From: Varroa destructor
Taxonomy: Eukaryota; Arthropoda; Arachnida; Mesostigmata; Varroidae
Assembly: GCF_002443255.2 (NCBI RefSeq)
Contig: NW_019211455.1
Location: forward strand, 46,398,863-46,462,862
Reading direction: 5' to 3'
DNA: 64,000 nucleotides
The notes beneath the pieces were generated by a model that did not search any database, was not told the DNA's origin, and was given only the letters and a program-made list of their open reading frames with translations. The position numbers and the translations under genes are program-made. Position 1 is the first letter of the stretch, and each line of letters begins with the position of its first letter. Shown piece after piece: positions 13,460-23,699 of this stretch.

Positions 13460-15060
13460 ATTGGATAGACTAATAATAATAGTTCCGTTGCACTAGTTGT
13501 GCAATCATTTAGATAATTTTTAATTGGTTAAATTAGAAATGTTACTCTAAGAAAACAGAGCAATATAAAAGTTAAACATTGAGTTTTATTCTGCAATTTT
13601 TATTAACCCTCGAATACCCTCGTCCGTCTAATTAAATTTTTGTTACTCAGTTGTACACTTATTTTAGTATTGCAACAAATCGAAGTTAGATATAACTTCG
13701 ATTTCTACTAGTACGTTCAATAAAATTTCCGAAGAACGACGAAATTGCCTATTCATTCGTATCTTCAGCTCTTGGCAATCGATAAGATCGACAGACAAAA
13801 GAAAGATCGTACTTTTCGCAAATACGAACCTAACTAAAGTGTCTGATTATCATTACTCAGAACTTCGTCTCCTAAAGGAAACTAACTTGAACCGTGCTAA
13901 ACTTATATGAACACCTTCGGTTTGTTACTTTTTAGTAATTTTTCATAATTCAAGCTGATGATTACATATAGAACACATTTGAAAAATGTTTTTTTATTTG
14001 GTCAAATACTTTGTAGCTACGTGCTCGCAGAAGTGGCCTAATCAAGATATCATAAATTTAGCCAGTGTTCCTTAAATTGACATACTTAAAAAGCAATCTA
14101 CATTTTACATGGTTTCTAAAACAGTATCGAGTTGTTTGTATTCTCTAGCTAAACAGGACAAAAAATAGTTGTTAAACTTCGTTTGAATAGTATCACTCGA
14201 GGAAAGAGCAACACTGTTCCGAAGCATAGAACTAGCAAGTATTTTTCTATTGCTAATTGCATAATTGGTCATTTTATCAAGTTCAATGTCGGCGCACAGG
14301 ACCTGCTCAGCGAAGGATCAGACAGGCAGGAGCCAGCTTTTGGTCGCTACGAAATGTAAAATAATCTGGGAGTCATTGGCAGACGCCCTCTGTGTTTGCT
14401 GATAACTAAAATTAGATAAACATCTAAAGGCATTTTTATTGCATTTCCTCTATATAATTTTTTAAAAGTGTGATTATCTACAAATAACATCTATTCTAAA
14501 CATAAAATGTGTTACTATCTTAAAAACTTTCAATGATTTTTTTTTAAATTCAACGAAGAATACTTAGTCGAGCAGGCATGCGATAAAAAAGAAAAGAACT
14601 AGATAAAAGGATGACTTGATAAAATAAAAGAGAGAAACTAATTATTAGTCTAGGCATTTAGATCGGTTCCCTATACATTTTCTGAACAATTGATTTGTTT
14701 GGCTCGAGAAAGGCGAAAATTACAACTACTATAAAGAGGCGTAGAAAAGTCAGCTGTATACTCTTGCACTACGAGACATAATAACGAGACCAACTAACTG
14801 TCCAGTTTAGATAAAAAGCACTAAATAGCCTATTTTTTCGTACGATACATTAACTGTTAAACAAACCCGCATAGCTATGAAAAAAACTGCCACAAAATTT
14901 CTTAATTCTTATTATGTATTATTTCTTATACATATATAACGGAAGTATAACCTTAATCTTAATTGACCACTAATAGCGATCGGCAAGATCTTTCCGAAAA
15001 AGGTATTTTTTTTTTAACTCATATATAGTTAATGAACCCTTTCAGTTTTTTAAAGGCATA
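13460..15060. other. AT-rich intergenic block
   Basis: Strongly AT-rich sequence with many homopolymer runs (for example T8 near 14538 and T9 near 15007) and no open frame worth noting. Confidence 0.6.
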
Positions 15061-15629
15061 ACTAGTCTGACCAAAGTTGATTCTGAATTTGTGAAGACGG
15101 CCACTGTTTAGCGCCTCTCGCGAACGGTAGCGGACATTGGCGTCAACTCCTAATGATACGGCGTCATACTATGCTGTGTTGTTAAGCTGTCGGTCAATGG
15201 CACCAATGCAATCGCACGCTGATAAGCAATACGTAAAGTTCGAAAGCTGCCAAAAACTAACGACCGTGGGACTCGGCTTAACTAGAACAGTGAAAACGTA
15301 GCAGTGGTTTCTGGCAACACAGACACGGACACCCACAACAGTAGAAACAACAAGGGTAACAATACCAATTGCAATAACAACAACGACAAACGATCCCATC
15401 GACGATGAATGCGCAGTCGGCAATATGGCGATTCTTTGCTTGTCTCTGGCTTCAAGATAATGTTCCTCATACTTGCATCAGTATTGGTTAGCTAGATGGT
15501 TCGAGAAGTTGCTACTATTCTAATCGTAAATCGAAACTGGCCGACGACCCAGAAGTGAATCACCTACACGTCTTATTTGTATTACCCTCCGTGTCCCCAT
15601 GACTAGCTTTCAACCTGGGCATCAGACTT

Positions 15630-15691
15630 GCTGGTAGCCAGCCGTGAAACACGAAATAGAGCTGGTAGCCAGCCGTGAAACACGAAATAGA
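15630..15691 (+). repeat. 31-bp exact tandem duplication
   Basis: A 31-base unit beginning GCTGGTAGCCAGCCGTG is repeated exactly, back to back (15630-15660 and 15661-15691). Perfect identity suggests a recent slippage or unequal-exchange event. It is the distal end of the repeat-rich stretch behind the secreted-protein gene. Confidence 0.92.
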
Positions 15692-15729
15692 GGGGATTAT
15701 CTGTACCCGCTGCGCGTACGCGTAGTACT

Positions 15730-15830
15730 ATTCAAAACCCAGAGAGAGATCTCGAGAGATTCCATTTGCGAAAGATCTTGAACCCGAGAGAGATTCTAGA
15801 GAGAGAGAGAGAGATTCTATTAGATTCTAT
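15730..15830 (+). repeat. GAGA-rich simple repeat with GAGATTC variants
   Basis: Runs of GAGAGA interrupted by ATTCTA/ATTCCA. The phrase GAGAGATTC recurs between and before the copies of the adjoining 50-bp repeat, so the two probably spread together. Confidence 0.75.
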
Positions 15831-16053
15831 TTTCAAAGAACTACGGATACTAATCACGCTCAAGAGAAACCGACAGAACGATTCTAGAGGGAGAGAGATT
15901 CTCTTTTCAAAGAACTACGGATACTAATCACGCTCAAGAGAACCCGACAGAACGTGCGCTGGTAACCCCGGAGAGATTCCATTAGCAGAGCAGACAGGTT
16001 CCATTTTCAAAGAACTGCGGATACTAACCGTGCTCAAGAGAAACCGACAGAAC
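15830..16053 (+). repeat. Three copies of a 50-bp repeat
   Basis: A 50-base unit beginning TTTTCAAAGAACT and ending GAAACCGACAGAAC (or a one-base variant) occurs at 15830-15879, 15904-15953 and 16004-16053, 74 and 100 bases apart. Copies 1 and 2 differ at one base; copy 3 differs at a few more. Spacers share GAGAGATTC. An open frame on the opposite strand across this array (15924-16184) follows the repeat pattern and is not called as a gene. Confidence 0.9.
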
Positions 16054-16107
16054 AAGCGCCTTTCAAAAGCTGGTAAAAGCTGGTGAACGACTAAGCAGCA
16101 ATCTAAG

Positions 16108-16180
16108 AAACGCGATAGCCAACCGAAATAAACGCGATAGCTAGCCAACCGAAATAAACGCGATAGCCAACCGAAATAAA
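16108..16180 (+). repeat. Three short tandem copies (AAACGCGATAGCCAACCG-type)
   Basis: Three imperfect copies of a unit of about 22 bases containing ACGCGATAGC...CCAACCGAAAT lie end to end. The middle copy has a four-base insertion (TAGC). Confidence 0.85.
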
Positions 16181-16212
16181 ACACCCTATTATTTCCTCAT
16201 TGCTTAGCTTAC

Positions 16213-16218
16213 TTTATT
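16213..16218 (-). terminator. Poly(A) signal AATAAA of the secreted-protein gene
   Basis: The minus strand reads CTAATAAAG here. It is the only canonical AATAAA found on that strand between the stop codon at 16472 and this point. It implies a 3' UTR of about 270-280 nt that carries the 17-bp duplication at 16390-16423. Confidence 0.55.
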
Positions 16219-16389
16219 AGATAGAAAAAATCAACAAAACTTATCGGCCGAATTCGTCTGCTACCACTATCACTTAACAGAGATCCACTCAGTTCTCAAT
16301 TAGAGAGTCATATCTCGCCTCCCTCTCATCGTCGACGTCCAATGCGGTCTACGACGTCCAGTGCGAGATGTTCCACTGCGAGTTACCTT

Positions 16390-16423
16390 TGCAAGTTAGC
16401 TAGCTCTGCAAGTTAGCTAGCTC
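16390..16423 (+). repeat. 17-bp tandem duplication in the 3' UTR
   Basis: The unit TGCAAGTTAGCTAGCTC is repeated exactly at 16390-16406 and 16407-16423. It lies about 50 bases beyond the stop codon, inside the predicted 3' UTR of the minus-strand gene. Confidence 0.9.
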
Positions 16424-16471
16424 AATATACTCATCATCATCATAAGGTAATGTTTATGATGCTCGTCCGCT

Positions 16472-16879
16472 CTACTGCGACTGAATGGCTTGAACGATGC
16501 ACTGCTTGATTTTCGGCAGAACTTCTTTCTGCTTCTCGTCGAAGCCGGAGTCCGCTCCGTGAACTTTTTCCTTCAGGCAGGCCCCGAACACTTCCTGGCG
16601 CTGTTTCACTTGATCCTTAGGAATAGAGGCGATAGTCTTCGAACACTCATCAAGGACCGGAGTCAGTTTCTCGACGTAAACGGCGATGCGTTCGGCTGGC
16701 GCATCGTTGGCTAGCGGAGCGATGCAAGCTTTCGATTTTTCGAGGCCAGCCCTGTAGTTCGCACGGCGATCGTCAGGAATATCGAGTTTTTCTAGGGCCT
16801 TGCTGAATCCTTCGATGATGGTTTGAACGTTGTCTGCGGCAACGCAGACTACCAGAAGCGCGAAAATGAAGCTGCGCAT
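16472..16879 (-). CDS. Small secreted alpha-helical four-cysteine protein
   Basis: An intact 135-residue frame. Residues 1-15 are a typical signal peptide (MRSFIFALLVVCVAA) with probable cleavage before Asp16, so the product should enter the secretory pathway. The mature chain of about 120 residues is rich in Lys, Glu, Ala and Gln and looks mostly helical. Its four cysteines are at 52, 79, 101 and 127 (26, 21 and 25 residues between them), suggesting two disulfides tying a helical bundle. I see no catalytic motif. The start is supported by an A at -3 and a clean splice acceptor 17 bases upstream. The open frame, signal peptide, intron, TATA box and poly(A) signal agree with each other. I do not recognise the family; a small ligand-binding, salivary or hemolymph-type protein is only a guess. 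No neighbouring gene gives context. Confidence 0.88.
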   Translation of the reverse strand: MRSFIFALLVVCVAADNVQTIIEGFSKALEKLDIPDDRRANYRAGLEKSKACIAPLANDAPAERIAVYVEKLTPVLDECSKTIASIPKDQVKQRQEVFGACLKEKVHGADSGFDEKQKEVLPKIKQCIVQAIQSQ

Positions 16880-16896
16880 GTTAATTCTTGGTGTCG
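16880..16896 (-). other. 5' UTR part of exon 2
   Basis: Seventeen bases between the splice acceptor and the ATG. The sequence before the start, AATTAACATGC, has A at -3. Confidence 0.7.
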
Positions 16897-17202
16897 CTGA
16901 AAGACAAATATCAAGTGTTAGTGCGTTTACCTAAATTCAGAAATTTACCAAACTTCAACTAGATACCCAAAACTACACCCGGTTCGATTAAAAAGATGTT
17001 CGACGTCTCAGAGTGAGCGTCAATTTAGCTTAATTCCTACTTTTTACCAGTTGTCAGATGATTGAGCTTAACGGAGTTGAGTGGCCAGAATACAACTCGC
17101 ACGAACTCATAGCGAGCTGCCCCGTACCAAAAATGCCTATTGTAGATATTGCATAGGCGACTACGGAGACCTAATTCTTTAGGTTTAGTCGGTCGATCTT
17201 AC
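16897..17202 (-). other. 306-bp GT-AG intron in the 5' UTR
   Basis: On the minus strand the donor reads CCAAG|GTAAG and the acceptor ATTTGTCTTTCAG|CGAC, both close to consensus. Removing it joins a 26-nt leader exon to the coding exon. The acceptor is 17 bases before the start codon. Confidence 0.72.
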
Positions 17203-17228
17203 CTTGGTTGTAGCTCTGAACAACGACT
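17203..17228 (-). other. Leader exon 1 of the secreted-protein gene
   Basis: A non-coding exon of about 26 nt from the predicted start site (A of TCAGT at 17228) to the donor at 17203. It contains no ATG. Confidence 0.6.
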
Positions 17229-17262
17229 GATGCCTTTCGACGCAGCGCAGTTCGCTTTTATG
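17226..17262 (-). promoter_or_regulatory. TATA box and TCAGT initiator
   Basis: The minus strand has CATAAAAG at 17262-17255 and TCAGT at 17230-17226. The first base of the TATA element lies 34 bases before the initiator A at 17228, placing the box at about -34 to -27. This is the usual arthropod core-promoter arrangement. Together with the intron and signal peptide it makes a complete small gene. Confidence 0.7.
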
Positions 17263-17439
17263 CGCGAACAGATCACAGTCGAGACGCCGGTGGCTGCTCT
17301 CGCTATAGCGGAGAGAGGTTTTTTCTCGAGCGCTGAAAGATACGACGACACGTCAGCGGATTCGAACACTCGACATCACGGTTCGCGTTTCACCCTCTCC
17401 CGAAAATTATCCCTTAACTCCATTGGCAGCTGACGTAGC

Positions 17440-20160
17440 CAGCCTCGTCGAATGGGGCATCTTGAGCGGGAGTGTTCAAACAATGTTTTTCTATGGCAGC
17501 CCTTGTTAGAGCTCGTTTTCGTCAGCCTTTACGAATAGATGAAACAGTGATAGCATCCGATAGGAGCCGAAGAAAATAGCAGAAATTGAGGTAATTTGTT
17601 TACATCTACCGCTGCTAACTGCCGCAGTTTTAGGTGTGACGATGATATTTCTGATGGTGACTGGACGTGGGCTTGTTAAACGTTACTGTTTGTGCGTGCG
17701 TACATTTATGGGAGTCTGTACTTAGTACTCATTTGGAATCTCCGTTTCGAGACTTGTAAGACGCTTAAACTATTGGGAAATCGGAATAGCATCACTCCAA
17801 TAGCAACAAAAGGCTGGGGGTGACTTATGACTACTGATGATATATGGCCACAAAAAAGTACGTACTTGGTTAAACACTTATCCGCTGTTGAGGTTTGCAG
17901 CAACGTCCAGATTCAACAAGCGTCAAGATTACACTAAACTGCGAGAAAAAAAGATGGTTGTGAGGAACTGTGTGTTGCTTAAGGCAAACGGACGATTTCA
18001 ACTATCCATTCAGTCAAATTCACTGCGCTACGGAGCGTAGCGCTTTCGTAGCAGCGAATTTCTACCAGTCGTATTTTCCTTCTGAATTTTGCTAGAAGCA
18101 GATAAAGAAGAGCTAATTTCCTCTTATCTCTTGTTTTTATGTGTGAAAAGGTGGCACGACACTTAAAAACCTTCCGTTTTATCAATCTTATTTTAATTAG
18201 CTAATGAACGCTCGTTTTTCCCGGTACTTAGCACCGCGGATTAAGTGCGGTTGATTAACCTGTAGGACAGACGGCGACCTAAATATAATTATTTCCGTTA
18301 GGTTATTCTATTATCTAGGCGTTGCTAGCTTTTTCATTTGGCCCAGAGAAACTTTTATCTAGCATAAGTGTGTCTGTTTGTTTGGAGTACCTCGTTTGAA
18401 ATAACCTGTAGTTAATTTTCATATGATTCGTTAATGGAATCCCTAAAGAAAAATCTGTAAGTCGTTCCTGTACCGGGGACTTATCTACCTGTCCATTATC
18501 CTGCCGCGGATTTTTACTGGGGGTCGAAACAACAGGCTCGATTTAGCAAATAGTCTTCGAGCGAAGTTGCCGCTCCATATCGGGAGGTTCGTACTACACA
18601 ATAGTTGTCATTAAATTAAGGTAAAGTAATGGAAACTTTATTTGCCAAGTAACGTACTATACCGCAAAGCGTTGGAATCAGAACGCTAGATAGTTAGCTC
18701 ATGGCTGAGCACATGGGACTAGAACGATTTACGAGGCCGAAAACGTACACGAATATTATAAATGATTAGGTAGAAATGAAGATAATCCGTTTTGGTAGTA
18801 CGGTGCAGTGTTTCTGGTCGTTGCGTGAATTTTCAAATAGTTACCATGAATTTGACCTGCTGCTTCAAAACAGAGCGCAAGAAGACTATGCTATATATAT
18901 ATATATATATATTGTGCAATAAAAATCTTGTGGACGGTTTATAGATGTTTTACTTATAGGCTCTTTTTATTTTAGATGGGGTAACGGCTTCGTGTATGAG
19001 CGCCATGGATACACGATTTTTTCGCGGTTAGTAGATTCTTCGGAAAACCTTACGCTGTATAATATGCGTCGGTGCGTTTTATAACGGATGCAATGCCAAA
19101 ACTCTAAAGTAATAGGATGTTAAACAGCGGTGACCTGAATATCGTTATCTATAACATTTTACTAGCAAAGCAATCCACGATACATCATTGTGACATTTAG
19201 ACATATAATCGGGAAAGATCGATTTCGATCAAACCTTACGGGTCTTATATAGATGGCCCTTTTCCAAAGACGACCTGCAATGCCACAAAATGCTGCTTTT
19301 AGCTTACACTAGGCAAGAAGAGGCTTGCACAAGAAGAGCTCGCTAATTTCAATTGCTAGAAAAATATACATTTACATATAGCTATTTTTACGTACGATTT
19401 TTCTGCTTACAAACTAGTCTCAACGTTTTGGTATACTTTACTCTAATTGGTCATTATATTTTCGAAAACTGTTCATTGAGCTATCTATAATTATACTTAC
19501 GTGTAGGAATCAATATAGTATCAATAACTTATTTAAAGATAAGCGTGTCTTCAATTATGTACAATTAAGATCGGTAGTAGCATACACTATTGCAAGCTTT
19601 CGGATAGTACTTTCTGATCGGACTGCCAGGCGTATATGAACTAAAGAGTAATGTTTTTTTTTTGATGCTCATAGGTAATTTAGAATAACAGTAAGTTAAT
19701 CATCGGACCGATTCAGCGGAACTGAGGACGTTCACGATATTTAGCTTGGTAGATTCTCTGGCTCGCTGTTCTAAACTGGTATTGAAATAATTACTTTTTA
19801 CAATTGAAGATCGTCGCATTGCGTCTTCGCAGCTTTAGCATCGTCACTATAAACCTGGACGGTAACAAGGGCATTAAAAATCCTGTTGCAGCTTGTATAG
19901 TGTTCAAAAATAGAATGAATACATGGCATATTCATGCTTGGAGCCCTATATCGGGCAGTCGGGCTAAGCCCTCTACGTAGCATCGCTTTCTGATATCATA
20001 GCGATTTCTATTTACTTCTGCGCAACTGTTGGTGTTCAGCGATCGTGAAGGCTTTAAACGCCAACGGTACTGACAGGGCGTAGCCCCAAATAGTACATTT
20101 TTCCTTTTGATTTCTCTTTAGAAGTACCTAAGAGAGAAACTAAGCGCCGAACCGCTCTGT
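17440..20160. other. Intergenic, unassigned
   Basis: No gene recognised. Small open frames at 17706-18185 and 19798-19983 lack domains. A (TA)n run lies at 18892-18912, and a T9 run near 19652. Confidence 0.5.
18892..18912 (+). repeat. (TA)n microsatellite
   Basis: About ten uninterrupted TA units. Confidence 0.9.
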
Positions 20161-20750
20161 TTTCACTCATGATCCTAATCCCGATATCCGAGTCGGATTT
20201 CGAAGCGACGAAGTATCTCTTTAATCCCATTGAAGATTATTTCCTTAGCGGCACTCCGATGCACCATCTGTGGTGTGAGTCAGCTGAAAGCCAAATGATC
20301 CGACGATTTCAGCTTGAGGTCACCGAACGCCGAAAGTCTGGATGCGTGCAAAATCAGCCTTTTGCAGCTGATCATAAGTGAGTCCGATGCCGCGAAAAGA
20401 TCAAAGTAACTTATCGACATTACTTCGTCCGTCGAGGCAACTTCAATTCCGGTACGTCTGCCTTTGTTCTTAAAGAGTGAAAGTGCTATGTTGTGTGTTG
20501 TGTATAATAAGGACATTTGTTTTACTTTTAACCAAGCGTCTGAGAGCCACCAGACCAAAGATGATGTGGGCGGCACTTTCGGACATGGTCGAAACGGTAT
20601 CCGATACTGATCCAGCCCAGAGCGGTCGACGCAGCTCTGTGGAGTAAACAAGCCGATATCTCAGTGCACCACAGCAACAGTAAAGCTTATTAAACCTTCT
20701 CTCACGTAAATTCGATATGTGAAGTAAAGAAACCTCGTGACAGTTCGGCA
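20160..20750 (-). pseudogene. Possible LINE reverse-transcriptase trace
   Basis: Two overlapping minus-strand frames (20651-20280, 123 codons; 20751-20470, 93 codons) avoid stops for longer than their surroundings. The first contains LSAFGDLKLKSSDHLAFS. In reverse transcriptases of LINEs the segment after the YADD box often reads L..W....L.LN..K...l.FS, which this resembles. The YADD box itself is not visible. One alternative is two exons of an unknown gene, since a 60-70 bp GT...TTTAAG intron could join the frames. I recognise neither clearly. Confidence 0.2.
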
Positions 20751-20759
20751 AAACAATTT

Positions 20760-23220
20760 TCCCCTCTGAGAGGCCCTATTTTATCAGCAGAAGTGTCATG
20801 TGTAGTGGAAATAACAATTAAATAGAAGGTGGCCGAATTTTTTCCAAACTGTCAGAAGACCGTTTTCAGAGGGTGTCAAAAAAGCCGAGTCTGTATCACC
20901 GACGCTAGACTGAAACAAGCGAAATATCGATGTCTCTGTTTCTGAGGGCCACCGGATGATCTGTGTCAGAGGCCTCCTGGAATGAACTTAGCGTAACTTT
21001 CTTTTATGGATGGTAAATGAATTGTTAATTAATGAATAACGTGTTGTCCTGTGCTGTTGAATCGAATGAGTACCCTGACGGCAGCGCTTTCTATACCATT
21101 CTGTAACACAATATACATATATGCATGGCATATATCTTTTCAAGACAGACGAAGACAGTATAATTCTTCACTACACGCAGGTTTTGTTAAGTGACGCGTC
21201 TTTCATGCATGCACTAATTATAGACGAAATAAATCGGTGTGGATCGAATTCCGTGCTTAGGTACTAAGAGTACTAAGTAGGAAGATCACATACGGATACA
21301 TTTTGTTTAGACCAGTTGAAAAGGTACGATCGAATCCCTAGCGAGATCAGAGCTTTATTGTTAAGTTTATTCGTTAATTCTGTTCGAATATAAGTACAAT
21401 TGAACCCCATACAATCTATATACTCAATTTGTTAATTGTTTCTTGTCTATACTACGATTTCTTGTCTTCTATAGCTTGCGATGCGGACGGATAACTAAGA
21501 ACTACTCGTATACTGCTGTTTTTAGGAGTTCTTAAAATGTCTAATAGTGGAAAATGGCACTAACGAAATAAAAAAGAAACATCGGCTACTCTATGGCCGG
21601 TAGCGAAGAGGTATGTGAATGACAGGGGATTAAAAACTTCTGAATTCATACTATTTATTAATCTTCCCATATTGAACATCGTGAGACAATCGTGTACTAA
21701 GAATATCCGTCTAATAGACGGAAACGTACCGAGCGCGGGCACGGATAAGCAGGGCCGGTTTTCGCCGGTAGCCTATTGGACCCTTCTGGCGAACGGCCAG
21801 GACGTAGGGGTCATGACACAGCAAGATGGTCGTGTGTAGTCCCTGTTGGCTTTATATAATCTGTATATGAAGAGAAGGACTATCATATTTGTAATAGGTC
21901 GGATATTGAATGTCGCAAACACATAACGAACTAATTGGTCCTAAACCATTTGACTTCTAATACAAATTTGTGAAGTCCATCGAGAACTACACTTTCGACC
22001 AAGTATAAGACATTTAGCCTAACTTAAAAGGTCAGCCATACGGCGATTTTTACGTTACATTCTTCCCCGTCGACCTGAAGTGGGCCTATGTCATTTGAGT
22101 AAGTGTAGTGCTGCAAGCCAAGTTCTCAGATGGGTGGTCTAGTGCAAGTAGTGCTTTTGTTCACCAGAAAAGTCTAAATTTTCAATTTGATTTCTATAGG
22201 TGTTAGCTAGCTCTTTATGGCTCGGTTGTCACTGACAATTTTACAGAGCGCTCTCTTACCAACGATACTTGCGTCTCCCGTACCACGATATGCGCGTTCG
22301 TATTTGCTATTGAGTATCTCTCATAACAGACTTCGTTTACAGCTCTCCAAGAGAGACAGGCAGTAGTATTGCGTTATTCTACTATTTTTTGGCCAAGTTA
22401 AGCGGTCGTACGACTTTAGTATTAAAAACTACACTTAATTAGAGCACCTTCAAGGAGTTGTCACCCGCTACGTAAATGATAAGAAGAAAATGTACGGAAG
22501 ATGCAATTATCTTCCACAAGAAAAAGAACACCTTTGTTGTGAATATACGCATTCGTCAGATATTGATCGTTAGACATTGTTTCGGCAGGACAGCAGAAGG
22601 TGACATCGTGCAGCGAAAAAATTTGTATTTCAAATATCGGTCTACGTTTTCGCCATGAAAATAGCCAGCAGAACACGTAAAATCCAATCTGCGTGCAAGG
22701 AGCGGTGACTTAACGCCGCGTATTTACAGCTACAAATTCGAAATTATTCGAGTAATACTTACGTTCTAATGTATGCATATTGTTTAATAGACGGTTTTTT
22801 TGATCTTCGGCTACCCTCAATTCGCCTGTGACCGTTCAATGAAAATTCATTTGCTATTAAACGGAGAAATGAAACTGGTGAGGCCAAAAGTTTTCACTCA
22901 CTATCTTCGTGAAAGAAACTTGTTATTGTTTACATTCGCGTTCTCCCGTTCGCTCATGGATATAAACATGTATGTTGCTGAACGCGGGAATCCTGTTCAA
23001 TTATTTTCAATAAAAACCTACGTCTGCTGTGCTGTTAGTGACTCTCTAATAAGATATTATAGATTAAAGTTGTATTTTTTTAAAAGAACTTGAACTCAGT
23101 AGTTCACTCTAGAGCTGTCTACCGCTTTTCCTATAATTCGATAATATGCTATACAACGACATAGAATTTGTGTCAATAAAGAAAGTTATCATACTGTACA
23201 ACAAAAGGCAAACTGAAGTT
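20760..23220. other. Intergenic, unassigned
   Basis: Only short frames without domains (21560-21839, 22461-22676, 22800-23093). Nothing else seen. Confidence 0.5.
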
Positions 23221-23230
23221 TTGAAACTGG

Positions 23231-23262
23231 TATAAAAGCCGTCTGCTTTGATTCAGACCAAC
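23231..23262 (+). promoter_or_regulatory. TATA box with nearby initiator-like sequence
   Basis: TATAAAAG at 23231-23238 is followed by TTCAGACC at 23252-23259. The spacing (about 24 bases to the A of TCAG) is shorter than the usual 30. If real, it would drive plus-strand transcription toward the candidate exon at 23545. No start codon and signal peptide chain was found between them. Confidence 0.25.
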
Positions 23263-23276
23263 TTTAACTTGCGAAC

Positions 23277-23500
23277 TTAGATAGTTTTGGCGACAAAGAT
23301 TTCGTAATGATTTTTGTTTGCAGCGATCGAACCCTCCGAATCAATTGGCTGTTTACTTTTCTCGTCGCTAAAATGTGGCTGGCAGAGAACTGACTTCCCT
23401 ATTTTCAGCTTGGGTAATTTAGCAATACATGCCCAGGTTTCGATGAACATGTTTCCATTCGTATGCATTCTCTTACTATCAAAATCTTGAGTCTTCCATG
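23277..23500 (-). pseudogene. THAP-domain-like relic
   Basis: The minus frame 23669-23277 ends with a region reading FIETWACIAKLPKL, then GKSVLCQPHFSDE. THAP zinc-finger domains show a conserved Trp, about 17 residues later S.LCS.HF, with basic residues between; the match in order and spacing is good. The N-terminal C..C pair and the HrFP motif are doubtful, and no AVPTIF-like end is visible. THAP domains occur in P-element transposases and in derived host proteins, so this may be a transposon end or an exon fragment. The rest of the 130-codon frame, upstream, is not part of the match. Confidence 0.35.
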
Positions 23501-23544
23501 ATAATGCTGTGAACGTCTTACTATGAGCTACGACCGCTAAACAG

Positions 23545-23649
23545 CAGCGATACGCTAATCGACGACACGGACACGTATCTGCCACCGGCCAGCCACGGGG
23601 CGGGCAACACGAACGCCTATAGACGGACGGCGAAGGATCCCCTCCAACA
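23545..23649 (+). other. Candidate 105-bp internal exon
   Basis: Bounded by an AG acceptor (CTAAACAG|CAGCG) and a good donor (CCAACA|GTAAGC). It is open in one frame that reads SDTLIDDTDTYLPPAS and on to KDPLQ. Third codon positions are G or C in 26 of 34 codons, against an AT-rich neighbourhood. Acidic and proline-containing, with no known domain recognised. The weak point is the poor pyrimidine tract at the acceptor. No partner exon was identified within the next few kilobases. Confidence 0.3.
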
Positions 23650-23699
23650 GTAAGCGTGGGTACCAGCAAAGATTGTATATAACTCGAGTAGGTGCCCTA

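Noticed and set aside
15924..16184. 86-codon minus frame with repeated FGWLSR phrases
   Set aside because: The repeated peptide simply follows the DNA tandem repeats at 15830-16180.
17149..17433. 94-codon plus frame over the promoter of the secreted-protein gene
   Set aside because: Antisense to leader exon, TATA box and upstream region; no coding evidence of its own.
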